DNA of 64,000 bases from Amycolatopsis alba DSM 44262 (GCF_000384215.1 NZ_KB913032.1:707021-771020), one strand, 5' to 3'; counted from the first letter of the stretch, positions 53,528-63,052 are shown. Numbers and translations are program-made. Notes: generated by a model not told the origin, from the sequence alone.

Positions 53528-54651
53528 CGCTTCTCCAGTACTTCGGGACGCCTGCCGGGGAAGGACGCGGCGGTCACGAACCTTCCGTCTTCCTGTTCCA
53601 CCGTCAGTTCACCGCCGTCGGCGACGACGCGTTGTTCGAGCGCGGCCAGCCCCCGGAGTTCCGGCAGCGGTCCTCGCTGAGCGCCGTCGTTGACGATGCC
53701 AATGCTCCATTCCGACAGGGTGATCCGCACACGGGTCGCCTGCGCGTGGCGCAGGATGTTGGTCGTGGTCTCGCGCAGGACCTGGCCGAGCAGCCTCCCC
53801 GCTTCCGGGTCGACGTCCGCTTCCCGGTTGATGCGCACGCGGATCCCCGCCGCCTCGAAAAGGTTCCTCGCGTTCTCCAGTTCGGCGGAGAGGTTGAGCC
53901 GGCGCTGAGCATAGGCGAGTTCCTTCGTCTGGGTGATCGTGTCGCTGACGAGCGCGTGGATCTCCCCCAGTTCCTGTTTGGCCCGCTCGGCGTCGATGTC
54001 CACCAGTTTCCTGGCGAGCGCGGTCTTCAGCTTGACCACGTGCAGCGTGTGGCCCTGGATGTCGTGCAGGTCGCTCGCGAACCGGACGCGTTCGCGGATC
54101 ACCGCCAGCTCCGCTTCCCGCTCCCGCGACTCTTCGAGTTCGTGGACGACGTCGTAGAACCGCTTGTTGGGGAACATGAGGCCGAGCACGATGGCCGTGA
54201 CCGCGGCGGGGACGAAGACGAACCGGATCAGCTCGCCGGAGACGTCCTCATGGGAGACCAGCAGCCTCATGGCGCCCACCGCCGCGATGTACGCGACGAG
54301 CGCGACCGCGGCCGCGGCCCGGTGGCGGGGAAGCTGGGGCACGACGAAGGAACCCACGAGGAGGATCCCGAAGAACGCCGAACCGCCGCCGATCACCAGC
54401 ACGGAAACCGGCCACACTGCCGCCGTGACGGCCAGGCACGGGATCGCGACCCGCAGGAGCTCGCCCGACGTCCACCGCACGAAGGCGACCAGGGCCGCCA
54501 GCGCGCTCGCGCTCAGGACGAGCACGTGCCACCACGTCCGCGCGTCCGACGCGACCACGATCACCCCGGCGACGGTGAACAGCGGGATGAACATGGTGAG
54601 GTTGAGCTTGCGCAGCTTTCCCCGCGCCGGCTCGGTGTCCACATCAGACAT
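53524..54651 (-). CDS. DesK-like sensor histidine kinase (HisKA_3)
   Basis: 375 residues from ATG 54651 (MSDVDTEPARG). About five to six membrane helices in the first 165 residues, a coiled segment (YDVVHELEESREREAEL), then the HisKA_3 box with phospho-acceptor His196 in SDLHDIQGHTL, and an ATP-binding domain (QVLRETTTNILRHAQATRV, GIVNDGA). Senses a membrane signal and phosphorylates the overlapping response regulator. The N and G boxes look shortened (GLAALEQRV), as in this group. Confidence 0.9.
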   Translation of the reverse strand: MSDVDTEPARGKLRKLNLTMFIPLFTVAGVIVVASDARTWWHVLVLSASALAALVAFVRWTSGELLRVAIPCLAVTAAVWPVSVLVIGGGSAFFGILLVGSFVVPQLPRHRAAAAVALVAYIAAVGAMRLLVSHEDVSGELIRFVFVPAAVTAIVLGLMFPNKRFYDVVHELEESREREAELAVIRERVRFASDLHDIQGHTLHVVKLKTALARKLVDIDAERAKQELGEIHALVSDTITQTKELAYAQRRLNLSAELENARNLFEAAGIRVRINREADVDPEAGRLLGQVLRETTTNILRHAQATRVRITLSEWSIGIVNDGAQRGPLPELRGLAALEQRVVADGGELTVEQEDGRFVTAASFPGRRPEVLEKR

Positions 54652-54761
54652 GGTCCCAGTATCGGCGCTGGGCCACGGCGGGCAACAGTGACACCGCGTC
54701 ATGGGTTCATCATGACGTGGCCACACTGGCCGGGCCGGGCCGGAGCGGCTGAGATCAAGGC

Positions 54762-55646
54762 ATGACTTCGACACCAGTGATCGACGTTGACCGGCTGAAC
54801 CTGAAGTACGGCGACTTCCACGCCGTGAAGGAGCTGTCCTTCCAAGTGGGACGGGGCGAGTTCTACGCCCTGCTCGGCACGAACGGGGCGGGGAAGACCT
54901 CGACCCTGGAAACCCTTGAAGGGCACCGGAACCCGACGTCGGGCACGGTGCGGGTGCTCGGGAAGAGCCCGCGCGACCGCGCCGCCGTCCGGCCCAAGAT
55001 GGGCATCATGTTGCAGGAGAGCGGATTCTCACCGGATCTGACGGTGAAGGAGTCGATCCGCCTGATCGGGACGCTGACCCGGCGCACGGACCGGCTCGAA
55101 CGAGTGCTCGGCGTCGTGGACCTGACCCGCAAGGCCAACACGAAGGTGTCACAACTTTCCGGTGGCGAGAAGCGGCGGCTCGACTTCGCGACCGCGGTGT
55201 ACGGCTCGCCGGAGCTGGTGTTCCTGGACGAGCCGACGACCGGTCTGGACATCCAGTCGCGGGACGCGCTGTGGGACGCGGTCGACAAATTGCGCGAGGA
55301 CGGCTCCACGATCGTGCTCACCACGCATTACCTGGAGGAGGCACAGCAGCGCGCCGACCGCATCGGCCTGATGCACCGGGGCACCTTTCACCAGGAGGGC
55401 ACGGTCTCCGAACTGACGCGGACACTGCCCGCGGTGATCCGGTTCACCCTTCCGCCCTCGGCTCCCGCGCTGCCGTTGCAGGGCAGGCGTGAACACGACG
55501 GCAAGTTCGTCATCGAAACCTTCGGCCTGCAGAAGGACCTGCACACCCTGCTCCGGTGGGCGCAGGACAACGCGATCGAGCTGCCGGACCTCGAAGCGGG
55601 CCCGACCCGGCTCGACGACGTGTTCCGCGCCATCGACAACGACTAG
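54762..55646 (+). CDS. ABC transporter ATP-binding protein (drug/antibiotic export type)
   Basis: 294 residues. Complete ABC motifs: Walker A GTNGAGKTS, signature LSGGEKRR, Walker B LVFLDEPTTGLD and the switch His in TTHYLEEA. The C-terminal ~70 residues resemble the extra domain of DrrA/CcmA-type exporters. The permease gene follows after 27 bp. Divergent from the DesKR-like two-component genes, the standard layout for a sensor-regulated export system in Gram-positive bacteria. Confidence 0.93.
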   Translation: MTSTPVIDVDRLNLKYGDFHAVKELSFQVGRGEFYALLGTNGAGKTSTLETLEGHRNPTSGTVRVLGKSPRDRAAVRPKMGIMLQESGFSPDLTVKESIRLIGTLTRRTDRLERVLGVVDLTRKANTKVSQLSGGEKRRLDFATAVYGSPELVFLDEPTTGLDIQSRDALWDAVDKLREDGSTIVLTTHYLEEAQQRADRIGLMHRGTFHQEGTVSELTRTLPAVIRFTLPPSAPALPLQGRREHDGKFVIETFGLQKDLHTLLRWAQDNAIELPDLEAGPTRLDDVFRAIDND

Positions 55647-55673
55647 CCACTCACTCCACAAAGGACTCCAGTC

Positions 55674-56393
55674 ATGCTTTCGATAGCCCGCAGCGAGCTG
55701 ATCCAGATCTTCCGGAACCGCTCCGTCCTGATCACCAGTTTCGTGATGCCCCTCGCGATCTGCGCGTTCTTCGTCTACCAGCACGAACTCTTCGAGAAGA
55801 TCGGCAGCCTGGGTTACGTCGCGGCGATCCTGATGTTCACCGTCTGCGCGTTCGGTCTCTACACCAGCTCGGTGACCACACTGGCCTCGCGACGGCAGAA
55901 CCTGTTCCTCAAGCGGTTGCGCTCGACCGCGGCCGGGGACGCCTCCATCCTGGTCGGACTGGTGCTGCCGGTCACCGCCATCGCGCTCGTCCAGGTGGCC
56001 GTGATCCTGACCGTGCTGGGCGTGATCGCCGAAACACCGGCCAACGTCGGCCTGCTGGTGGTGGCCGTGCTCGCCACCGTCGCCATGATGATCGGCCTCG
56101 GCCTGGCCACCGCCGGCCTCACCAACTCCCCCGAACACGCCCAGGTCACCACCCTGCCGGTCAGCCTCGGCGTGATCGCCGTGGCCAGCTGGGTCGGTAT
56201 CTCCGGCACCGATGACCTGACCCTGCTCAAGCGGCTGCTGCCGGGTGGCTCGGCCACCGAACTCGCCGTCGACGCCTGGAACGGTGGCGTCGCCGTCGGC
56301 GATTCGCTGCTCCTGCTGGCCCCGACGCTGGCCTGGGTCGTCGTCGCCGTCGTCCTGGCTTCCCGGATGTTCCGGTGGGAACCGCGCCGGTAG
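55674..56393 (+). CDS. ABC-2 type permease
   Basis: 239 residues with six predicted membrane helices of the ABC-2 group (ELIQIFRNRSVLITSFVMPL, LKRLRSTAAGDASILVGLVLP). Works with the ATPase just upstream, probably exporting a lipid, peptide or drug. The short length and the absence of a second permease gene imply a homodimer. Confidence 0.9.
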   Translation: MLSIARSELIQIFRNRSVLITSFVMPLAICAFFVYQHELFEKIGSLGYVAAILMFTVCAFGLYTSSVTTLASRRQNLFLKRLRSTAAGDASILVGLVLPVTAIALVQVAVILTVLGVIAETPANVGLLVVAVLATVAMMIGLGLATAGLTNSPEHAQVTTLPVSLGVIAVASWVGISGTDDLTLLKRLLPGGSATELAVDAWNGGVAVGDSLLLLAPTLAWVVVAVVLASRMFRWEPRR

Positions 56394-56413
56394 ACCGTCC
56401 CGGTCGGACGCGT

Positions 56414-57097
56414 CTACCCCGCCGGAGCGCTCTTTCGGGGTTTGCGGCGCTCCAGCACGAAGTCCGCGAGCACCAGCAGGAGCAACGGGCCGAGCCAGGC
56501 CCCGATACTCGTGGCGCTGTACTTCATGAGCACCTCACTGCCGCCGAAGGTGGTGGCGACCTGCGGCGTCAGCACGATCGTGGCGACGATGTTGATCACC
56601 CGGCTCAGCACGATCGACATCGAAAGCGCGAAGCTGCGGGACATCCACCTGCGGTGATCGGCGAACCGGCGCTGACGCGCCATCCGCAACCCGATGATCG
56701 TGACGGTGATCCACAGCACCGAGCCGACCAGGTTGGCCACCCGCACGGACGGGCCCGCGGCGGTGTGCCAGCCGATGTACAGCCCCACGAAACCGGCGGG
56801 GAGCGCTCCGGCGAAGACGTAGATCCGGCCGGTGATCCGGTGCCCGCGCCGGTACCGGGCCCGGAACGCGGGCCAGACCTGGAAGCAGGCGGTCACCATG
56901 GCGACCGTGCCGAACAGGACGTGCGCTACGAGCAGCGGGTAGTAGAAGTCGTTGCCCGGCGGCGGCTCGAGCCGCGATTCCGCCGGGTCGAAGGTCAGGT
57001 AGGGCGGCAAAGAGAAGGCCAGGAAAGCGCCCGCCACCAGCATCAACGGCACGATCCAGGGGCGCCGCCACCAACGGGGCGCGTTCAACAAGGTCAT
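56414..57097 (-). CDS. DUF2306 membrane protein
   Basis: 227 residues with about six transmembrane helices (WIVPLMLVAGAFLAFSLPPYL, FYYPLLVAHVLFGTVAMVTA, RRGHRITGRIYVFAGALPAG, FADHRRWMSRSFALSMSIVL). The HRxTGRIYV and DHRRWMxRS motifs are typical of DUF2306, distantly cytochrome b561-like; function unknown. Divergent from a TetR regulator with 84 bp between, so likely its target. Confidence 0.85.
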   Translation of the reverse strand: MTLLNAPRWWRRPWIVPLMLVAGAFLAFSLPPYLTFDPAESRLEPPPGNDFYYPLLVAHVLFGTVAMVTACFQVWPAFRARYRRGHRITGRIYVFAGALPAGFVGLYIGWHTAAGPSVRVANLVGSVLWITVTIIGLRMARQRRFADHRRWMSRSFALSMSIVLSRVINIVATIVLTPQVATTFGGSEVLMKYSATSIGAWLGPLLLLVLADFVLERRKPRKSAPAG

Positions 57098-57132
57098 GGT
57101 GATCCGTTCAGGAGAAGACGGCCAGAAACTAT

Positions 57133-57162
57133 GTACACCATACACGCAAACGTACGTCATAC
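57133..57162. promoter_or_regulatory. Tandem operator-like sites for TetR regulator
   Basis: Two copies of GTACNNCATAC (57133-57143 and 57152-57162), 19 bp apart, each readable as GTA-N5-TAC. They sit in the AT-richer divergent promoter between the DUF2306 and TetR genes. Spacing of about two helical turns suits two regulator dimers on one face. Confidence 0.5.
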
Positions 57163-57181
57163 AGAGTTTTAGGATGGGCGG

Positions 57182-57952
57182 ATGGCGACACGTGACGGCA
57201 AGGGCCCGGATCTCCAGCGCAGCCTCGCGCTGCTGTGGGCCGGGCGCACCCCTGGCAGGCGCGGGCCGCGGCCGCAGCTCACCGTGGAGGGCATCGCGCG
57301 GGCCGCGATCCAGGTCGCGGACGCCGAGGGCCTGGACGCGCTCTCCATGCAGCGGGTCGCCACCGAACTCGGCTACTCGACGATGTCGATCTACAACCAC
57401 ATTCCCGGCAAGGACCTGCTCCTCGAGGTCATGGCCGACGTCGCGGCCGCGAAACCACCCGAACTCGACGACGCGGAGGACGTCCGTGACGCCGTCCGGC
57501 GCTGGGCAGGCGCGCTCTGGGCGGGCTTCCGGACGCATCCCTGGCTGTTGCGCGTCCCGCTCGACCACACCCCGATCGGCCCCAACCATCTCGCCTGGCT
57601 GGACCGCCTGCTCCGCCCACTGCTCAAGGCCGGGCTCGCCCCCGGCGAGGCGAGGGCCGCGGCCCTGCACCTGACCGCCGTCGTCCGCGGCACGGCGCAG
57701 ATCAGCCTGGACATGAACAGCGCGTACAAGACCGACGGCGGGCTCCCGCACACCGAAACCGAACTGGCGCGGGCATTGACCGAGCTCGTCGACCCCGGCG
57801 AGTACCCCGCGCTGGCCGTCGTGCACGCGACGGAGACGACTGTCCATTCAGGACACGAGGAGGTCAGTGCCGGGGCACTGCCGGCGGAACTCGGGTTCGG
57901 AGTGGACCGTTTCCTGGACGGCATCGAGGCCTGGGTGGCGAAGCAGTCCTGA
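57182..57952 (+). CDS. TetR-family transcriptional repressor
   Basis: 256 residues. N-terminal TetR HTH (about 38-84: LTVEGIARAAIQVADAEGLD, MQRVATELGYSTMSIYNHI) and a C-terminal ligand-binding domain of the TetR_C/tetracycline-repressor-like type. ATG 57182 follows the operator-like repeats. Probably represses itself and the divergent DUF2306 gene. Contains a TGTCC-N5-GGACA palindrome at 57841-57855 in frame VHSGH. Confidence 0.9.
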   Translation: MATRDGKGPDLQRSLALLWAGRTPGRRGPRPQLTVEGIARAAIQVADAEGLDALSMQRVATELGYSTMSIYNHIPGKDLLLEVMADVAAAKPPELDDAEDVRDAVRRWAGALWAGFRTHPWLLRVPLDHTPIGPNHLAWLDRLLRPLLKAGLAPGEARAAALHLTAVVRGTAQISLDMNSAYKTDGGLPHTETELARALTELVDPGEYPALAVVHATETTVHSGHEEVSAGALPAELGFGVDRFLDGIEAWVAKQS

Positions 57953-58219
57953 GGCCGGGCAGGCAGGTCTCGTGAGTGGTCACGGGACCCTGCGGGGGCT
58001 TTGGGTTGTGAATTCAGCCTTGCGGCGAGTGCGGCTTCGCTGTGGCTGCTGGCGCCTCTGAGACCAGCAAGTGCGACGGACTCGACACCCGAAGAAAACG
58101 GGGCGCTGCCAGGATCACCGCTCTGGCGGAGCCCCCCGATTCGATCACCCTGCCGATGTCTCCGTGCCCTGGGCATGCCGAGGGGCCCGTCGCCGGTGAT
58201 GGTGGCGGACTCCTCGGGT
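57953..58219. other. Intergenic region without recognised feature
   Basis: About 270 bp between the TetR gene and the frameshifted HNH gene, convergent ends. Codon structure is absent in all frames I checked; no clear hairpin or repeat was seen. Confidence 0.4.
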
Positions 58220-59466
58220 TCAGCGGTGGTTACGGCGAGGCTTTTGTAGCGGGTCCAAATATTGCGGTGGGATGAATTCGGGCCGTCCGTCGGTGGCCAG
58301 TTGGACTTTCCAGCCGGATTGCCCGTGGATGACCATGTGGTGATAGCGGCACAGCAGGCACAGATTGCCAAGGTCGGTGTCGCCGAGATGTCCCCATGGG
58401 AGAAGGTGGTGGGCTTCGCAGTGTTTGGGTTTGCGGTGACAGCCGGGGAAGGCGCAGCCGTGGTCGCGGAGGTTCAGGGCCCGGCGTTGTGCGGGGGTGA
58501 CGGTGCGGGCGGCGCGGCCGATGTCGAGTGGTTCGCTCTCTGACCCGAGGATGGCGGGGATGATTTTGGCGTCGCAGGCGAGCAGGCGGGCGTGGCGTGC
58601 GGTGATTTGGGTGACCTCGTCCACGCACGCCCACCCCAAGCCTGACGTCAGAGTGTCCAGGGGGATGGTGACTACGATCGTGGTCCGGTCTCCGGACAAC
58701 GTCGGCGCCTTCTCATTGGTCATCGCGTAGTGGATGGCGTCGAAGAGTGCGTCGCCGTGGCGTTCGCCGGGGTGCGGGGGTCGCGGTTGCCGTCCTCGTC
58801 GACGGGTCTTCGCTGTCCCCAGGTCTCGAACAACGCGTTCGCTCTTGCACCGAATTCGGGGTCGAGAAGGCCGTTGAGCCGCCACCAGCCGTCATCACGC
58901 TTCCGCAGGTGCACTTCGCGGGACGGTGGCGTGAGGTCGTCGTCCTTGGGTTCGTTGCCATCCGGGTCGAGGTGGCCCAGCAGTTCAGCCCCGCCGTTGA
59001 CGATCTGCTGCGGACCAGCATGGCGGGCGAGGTTGACCAGGATCTGTTCCGCCCCTGATCGGTCTTCCGCGGACACGTCGGCCGGGATTTTCTTCAAGAC
59101 CGCCAGCAGCGGGTCCAGCTGCTGAGGGCCGAGGTCGCCCTCGGCCGCGGCCGCCCCCGCGATGGGGGCGAAGGCGGGCGCGGGGGTGCCGTCCAGGTTC
59201 CGGGTCTCGTTCACCGCCAACGCCCGCGCCACAGTGTCGCGGGCTTCCTTCGGGCTGATGCGGGCGGTTTCGGCGAACCAGCCCGCCGTCGAGCCATGCC
59301 CGAACAGCTCCATCGGGCCACGGGACTCGATCTCCACCAGGAACTGCCCGACCTCCGCCAAGGCCTGGCGTGCCAACGACATGCGCTCGACCACACCGTG
59401 CGCGAGCTCCCGCGCACCGGCACGCCACAGCTCGTGTGGCGGTTCGAGGATCCGTTGGCTGGACAC
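58220..59466 (-). pseudogene. DUF222 / HNH endonuclease gene with frameshift (13E12 family)
   Basis: Reading from GTG 59466 (VSSQRILEPPHELW) the DUF222 domain runs to the segment DEDGNRDPRTP near 58770, then the frame is lost. The neighbouring frame continues with GERHGDALFDAIHYAM and a complete HNH domain (DHGCAFPGCHRKP, CEAHHLLPWGHLGD, NLCLLCRYHHMVIHG). One base appears to be missing around 58765-58768 (GCC where GCCC would join the frames). Either a recent pseudogene or a sequencing error. Unlike the copy at 22845, the HNH residues here are intact. Confidence 0.8.
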
Positions 59467-59853
59467 CCCACGATAATACCAACAATCGAACAAGTGTGCG
59501 AACGTGAAACGGTTTCCCGAAAGGGAATTGAAGATATTTCGCTTTGTGGCGGCGAGCCGTATCCGCCACATGCCGGACGGCTTACTGGTCAGCGACTCGG
59601 CCGGGTGAGCAGCCAAGCCTCACCGTCATACGCATTCAATGATCAGACATGGATGACGTATCGGGCTGACGGAGAGGAATTTCGCGGCCCCTACCGGGCA
59701 AGGCGGCCTTCAAGACACGACAACAAGTCAACGATCCCGTGTGCCACATTCGGCGCACCTCTCACCAGAACCGACCTGCCATTCACGAGCCAACGCCCCG
59801 TACCGGAACCACAATGGCGTCCGGCACGGGGCGACCCCCGGTTTCACTCAGGC
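59467..59853. other. Non-coding gap, 387 bp
   Basis: Upstream region of the frameshifted HNH gene and downstream region of the ABC operon. Less GC-rich than average around 59470-59560. Only the terminator hairpin at 59794-59833 is recognised; no gene is supported. Confidence 0.5.
59794..59833. terminator. Terminator of the RHH-DUF4097-ABC operon
   Basis: Arms 59794-59807 and 59820-59833 match at 13 of 14 positions around a 12-bp loop, 21 bp beyond the permease stop (minus strand). GC-rich hairpin without a clear T-run. Confidence 0.75.
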
Positions 59854-60642
59854 TCAGCGGTCACGTTCCTTGGCGAACAGGGACTTCGACCACACGTACC
59901 CCACGGTCGAGAGCACGACGCACCAGCCGACCGCGAGCCAGCCGCTGCTGCCGATCGGGGTTCCGAGCAGCAGGCCCCGGATGGTCTCGATGACCGGGGT
60001 GAACGGCTGGTAGTCGGCGAACCAGCGCAGCCAGGCGGGCATGGAATCGGTGGGCACGAACCCGCTGCCGAGGAAGGGCAGCAGCATGAAGATCATGGGT
60101 GTGTTGCTGGCCGTCTCCACGCTCTTGGCCGCCAGGCCCAGCGCGACCGAAAGCCAGGTCAGCGCGACGGTCAGCAGCAACAGCACGCCGACGACAGCGA
60201 ACCACTCGCCGACGCCCGCCGTCGGCGAGAAGCCGATGAGCAGCGTGACCCCGAAGACGACGGCCAGGGCGAACGCGGTCTGGATGAACGCGCCGATGAC
60301 GTGTCCGGTCAGGACCGACGCCTTGCTGATCGCCATCGTGCGGAACCGGGCGATGATGCCTTCGGTCATGTCCGTCGCCACGGAGATCGCGGTGCCGAGC
60401 GCGGCGCTGCACACGGTCACGAGCAGGATGGCGGGCGTGACGTAACCGACGTACTCGGCTCTGCCGCCACCTCCGCCGAGCCCGTTCCCGAGTGTGCCGC
60501 CGAAAACGTAGACGAACAGCAGCAGGAACACGATCGGCTGGCCGATCAGCATGATGGTGAGCGACGGATACCGTTGCATATGCCGGATGTTGCGGCGCAG
60601 CATGGTCGCCGAGTCACGCATCGACAGGGACAGGGTGGTCAT
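59854..60642 (-). CDS. ABC-2 type permease, DrrB-like
   Basis: 262 residues with six predicted membrane helices and the DrrB-style opening (RDSATMLRRNIRHMQRYPSL) and the loop SVATDMTEGIIARFRTMAIS. Exporter membrane part working with the ATPase whose stop it overlaps (ATGA type). Last gene of a four-gene operon on the minus strand. Confidence 0.92.
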   Translation of the reverse strand: MTTLSLSMRDSATMLRRNIRHMQRYPSLTIMLIGQPIVFLLLFVYVFGGTLGNGLGGGGGRAEYVGYVTPAILLVTVCSAALGTAISVATDMTEGIIARFRTMAISKASVLTGHVIGAFIQTAFALAVVFGVTLLIGFSPTAGVGEWFAVVGVLLLLTVALTWLSVALGLAAKSVETASNTPMIFMLLPFLGSGFVPTDSMPAWLRWFADYQPFTPVIETIRGLLLGTPIGSSGWLAVGWCVVLSTVGYVWSKSLFAKERDR

Positions 60643-61589
60643 CGGGCCATCTCCTTGGTCGCTTCGGTCCGGTGACCGGTGAGGCTGAGGAACACGTCGT
60701 CGAGGTCCGGGGTGTGCACGGTGAGACTGTCGACGGCGACGGCCTCGGCGTCGAGCCGGTCCAGCACCGCGCGGAGGGCGGTGACGGTGCCGTCGGTCGG
60801 CACGCGAAGCATCAGGGCCTCTTCGTCCGAAGTGGACAATTGCAGCACGCGGGTCGCGTCGCGCAAGGCGCCGGTGTCGGGGAACTTCAGTTGCATGTGC
60901 CCGCCGGGGACGCGCCGCTTCAGTTCGTCGGGCGTGCCCAGTGCGACGATCCGGCCGCCGTCGAGCACGGCGACGCGGTCGGCGAGCTGGTCGGCCTCCT
61001 CCAGGTACTGCGTGGTGAGGAAGATCGTCACGCCGCTGTCGACGAGGTCGCGGATGATCTGCCACATCGTGCGGCGGCTGCGCGGGTCGAGCCCGGTGGT
61101 CGGTTCGTCGAGGAAGATGACCTCGGGATCACCGATCAGGGTCATCGCCAGATCGAGTTTGCGGCGCATACCGCCCGAGAAAGTGGCCGGTGTCTTCTTC
61201 GCGGCGTCGGTCAGTTCGAACCGGTCCAGCAGTTCGGCGGCGCGCTTACGCCCCGCGCGGCGTGGCAGATGGTGCAGATCCGCCATCAGGAACAGGTTTT
61301 CCTCACCGGTGAGCAGGTTGTCGACCGCCGAGAACTGGCCGGTGACGCCGATGGCGGCGCGGACGCCGTCCGGATCGGTGGCCAGATCGGCTCCGGCAAT
61401 GGTCGCGCCTCCGGCGTCCGGACCGACCAAAGTGGACAGGATGTTGACCGTGGTGGTCTTGCCCGCGCCGTTGGGGCCGAGCAAGGAGAAGACGGTGCCG
61501 GTCGGGACGTGCAGGTCGACGCCGTCCAAGACGACTTTGTCACCGTATGCCTTGCGCAGGCCGGTCGCGGAGATGGCCGAGTGTCTCAT
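60639..61589 (-). CDS. ABC transporter ATPase, DrrA-like
   Basis: 316 residues from ATG 61589 (MRHSAISATGLRKAYGDK). Walker A GPNGAGKTTT, signature FSGGMRRKLD, Walker B VIFLDEPTTGLD, and the C-terminal DUF4162-type extension of daunorubicin-resistance ATPases (VHTPDLDDVFLSLTGH). Probably drives export of a hydrophobic compound. Downstream of the DUF4097 gene by 35 bp and overlapping the permease. Confidence 0.93.
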   Translation of the reverse strand: MRHSAISATGLRKAYGDKVVLDGVDLHVPTGTVFSLLGPNGAGKTTTVNILSTLVGPDAGGATIAGADLATDPDGVRAAIGVTGQFSAVDNLLTGEENLFLMADLHHLPRRAGRKRAAELLDRFELTDAAKKTPATFSGGMRRKLDLAMTLIGDPEVIFLDEPTTGLDPRSRRTMWQIIRDLVDSGVTIFLTTQYLEEADQLADRVAVLDGGRIVALGTPDELKRRVPGGHMQLKFPDTGALRDATRVLQLSTSDEEALMLRVPTDGTVTALRAVLDRLDAEAVAVDSLTVHTPDLDDVFLSLTGHRTEATKEMAR

Positions 61590-61624
61590 GTGGATTCCCC
61601 TGGTATGTAAAGGACCCGACAGGG

Positions 61625-62470
61625 TCAGGAGCGATGAACGATGATGTCGCCGACCGAGGTGCCGGCGTGGATTTCGACCTTGTCGGTCGTGGCGGTGGGC
61701 GCGCCGGCGGCGGCCATGTCGTTGAGGACGCGGCCGAAGCCGGTGTTCACGTCGAGCCACGCCGCGCTGCCCTCACGGACGCCGATCTCGATGTCCCCCA
61801 TCGACGTGTCGAGATCGAGCCTGCCCCTGGCGGCGTCGAGCACGCGGACCGAACCGTTGGCGGTCTTGGCTTCGACACCGGCTTCGGCCTTGTCGACGGT
61901 GAGGTCGCCGTTGGCCGAACGGAGCCGGATCGAATCACCGGCCTTCCCGATCGTGGTGGAGCCGTTGGAGTTCTTGACCACGCCGGTACCGGAGATCTCG
62001 CCGACGTGCACGCGGCCGGAGCTGGTGCTGATGTCGGCGTTGCCGTCGACGTGCTCGACGACGATGTTCCCGGACGCGGAGTGCAGCTTCAGCTCACCGG
62101 CGTGGTCGAGCCGGATGTGCCCGGTCCCGGACTTGTAGCGGCACGCGCCGAGCCGCCCGGTCACGGTGAGGTCGCCGAGGCCGGTGCTCCCCTGCACACG
62201 GGAACCGGCGGGCAGTTCGATGGTCACTTCGATCGACCTCGACCGGTTGGAGAAGTCGAGCAGGCGCATTTTCGGCGCGCGGACCGTCAGTGTGCCGCCG
62301 GAGAACTCGACGACGGTCCGCTTCGCGGCGTCGACATCGGAGTCGTTGTTCTCGTCGAGCGGAGCCACTTCGACGACCGTTTCGGCGCGGTCTCCGGCGA
62401 CGATGCGGACGTTGCCGACGACCGGCTCGAGGTCGGCGAGGATGGGTTCCGGGGTGGCGAAAGAAGGCAT
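61625..62470 (-). CDS. DUF4097 (beta-helix, LiaG-like) protein
   Basis: 281 residues, no signal peptide or membrane helix, built of short repeated beta-strands (LHSASGNIVVEHVDGNADIS, TSSGRVHVGEISGTGVV, RSANGDLTVDKAEAGVEA, KTANGSVRVLD), typical of the DUF4097/adhesin-like right-handed beta-helix. Function unknown; family members often accompany cell-envelope stress ABC systems and RHH or PspC regulators. Second gene of the operon. Confidence 0.85.
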   Translation of the reverse strand: MPSFATPEPILADLEPVVGNVRIVAGDRAETVVEVAPLDENNDSDVDAAKRTVVEFSGGTLTVRAPKMRLLDFSNRSRSIEVTIELPAGSRVQGSTGLGDLTVTGRLGACRYKSGTGHIRLDHAGELKLHSASGNIVVEHVDGNADISTSSGRVHVGEISGTGVVKNSNGSTTIGKAGDSIRLRSANGDLTVDKAEAGVEAKTANGSVRVLDAARGRLDLDTSMGDIEIGVREGSAAWLDVNTGFGRVLNDMAAAGAPTATTDKVEIHAGTSVGDIIVHRS

Positions 62471-62522
62471 GGTTGTCCCCTCAAAAGTGGTGTGATCGGT
62501 GTTTGTGCTGGTCGGGCGGGGT

Positions 62523-63050
62523 CTAGCTGACCCAGCCGGTGTAGCGCTGCGCGGCACGGGGACCGCTGCTCGGCGAGGCGGGCGGGGCGGACTGTTCCGA
62601 CGGCCGCAGCGCGGCGGAAGCGGCCCGCACCAGCCACGCGTTGACCGAACGGCCTTGTGCCGCCGCGGCCTCCTCGACGCGTGCCTTGAGCTGTTCCGGC
62701 AACCGGAAGTTGATCCGGGCCGTGGCCCCCTCTTCGTCCGGAATCGGGGGCAATGGCGGCATCGGGGGTTCCGGTGCCGCCACGGCGGCGGGCGCGGCCT
62801 GCTCGACCGCGGGAAGCGTGACGGCGAAGCTGGCTTCCCCGGCACGAAGCCGGACCTCGACCGAACCGGGCGCGAGGTCCCGCGTGATCTCGTCCGACGC
62901 GGCGGACAACGCGTCCAGCAGCGCGAGACGGATGGCCGACGCGAGCGGCGCGGTCAAGCGTTCGGCAAGGGCGCTCGCCTCGGCTCCCCCCGCCTCGGCG
63001 GCGACGGCGAGCTCCCGGCGAACGTTGTCCACAAAGGGCGTCAAATCCAT
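62523..63050 (-). CDS. Ribbon-helix-helix regulator with N-terminal extension
   Basis: 175 residues. The DNA-binding part is a C-terminal-half ribbon-helix-helix (residues 111-149: ARINFRLPEQLKARVEEAAA, GRSVNAWLVRAASAAL) like Arc/CopG; the first ~80 residues are helical plus a beta hairpin, joined by a Pro/Ala-rich linker. First gene of the operon; its ATG lies directly next to an array of palindromes and has no ribosome-binding site, so a leaderless transcript under self-repression is likely. Confidence 0.8.
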   Translation of the reverse strand: MDLTPFVDNVRRELAVAAEAGGAEASALAERLTAPLASAIRLALLDALSAASDEITRDLAPGSVEVRLRAGEASFAVTLPAVEQAAPAAVAAPEPPMPPLPPIPDEEGATARINFRLPEQLKARVEEAAAAQGRSVNAWLVRAASAALRPSEQSAPPASPSSGPRAAQRYTGWVS

Positions 63051-63052
63051 GA

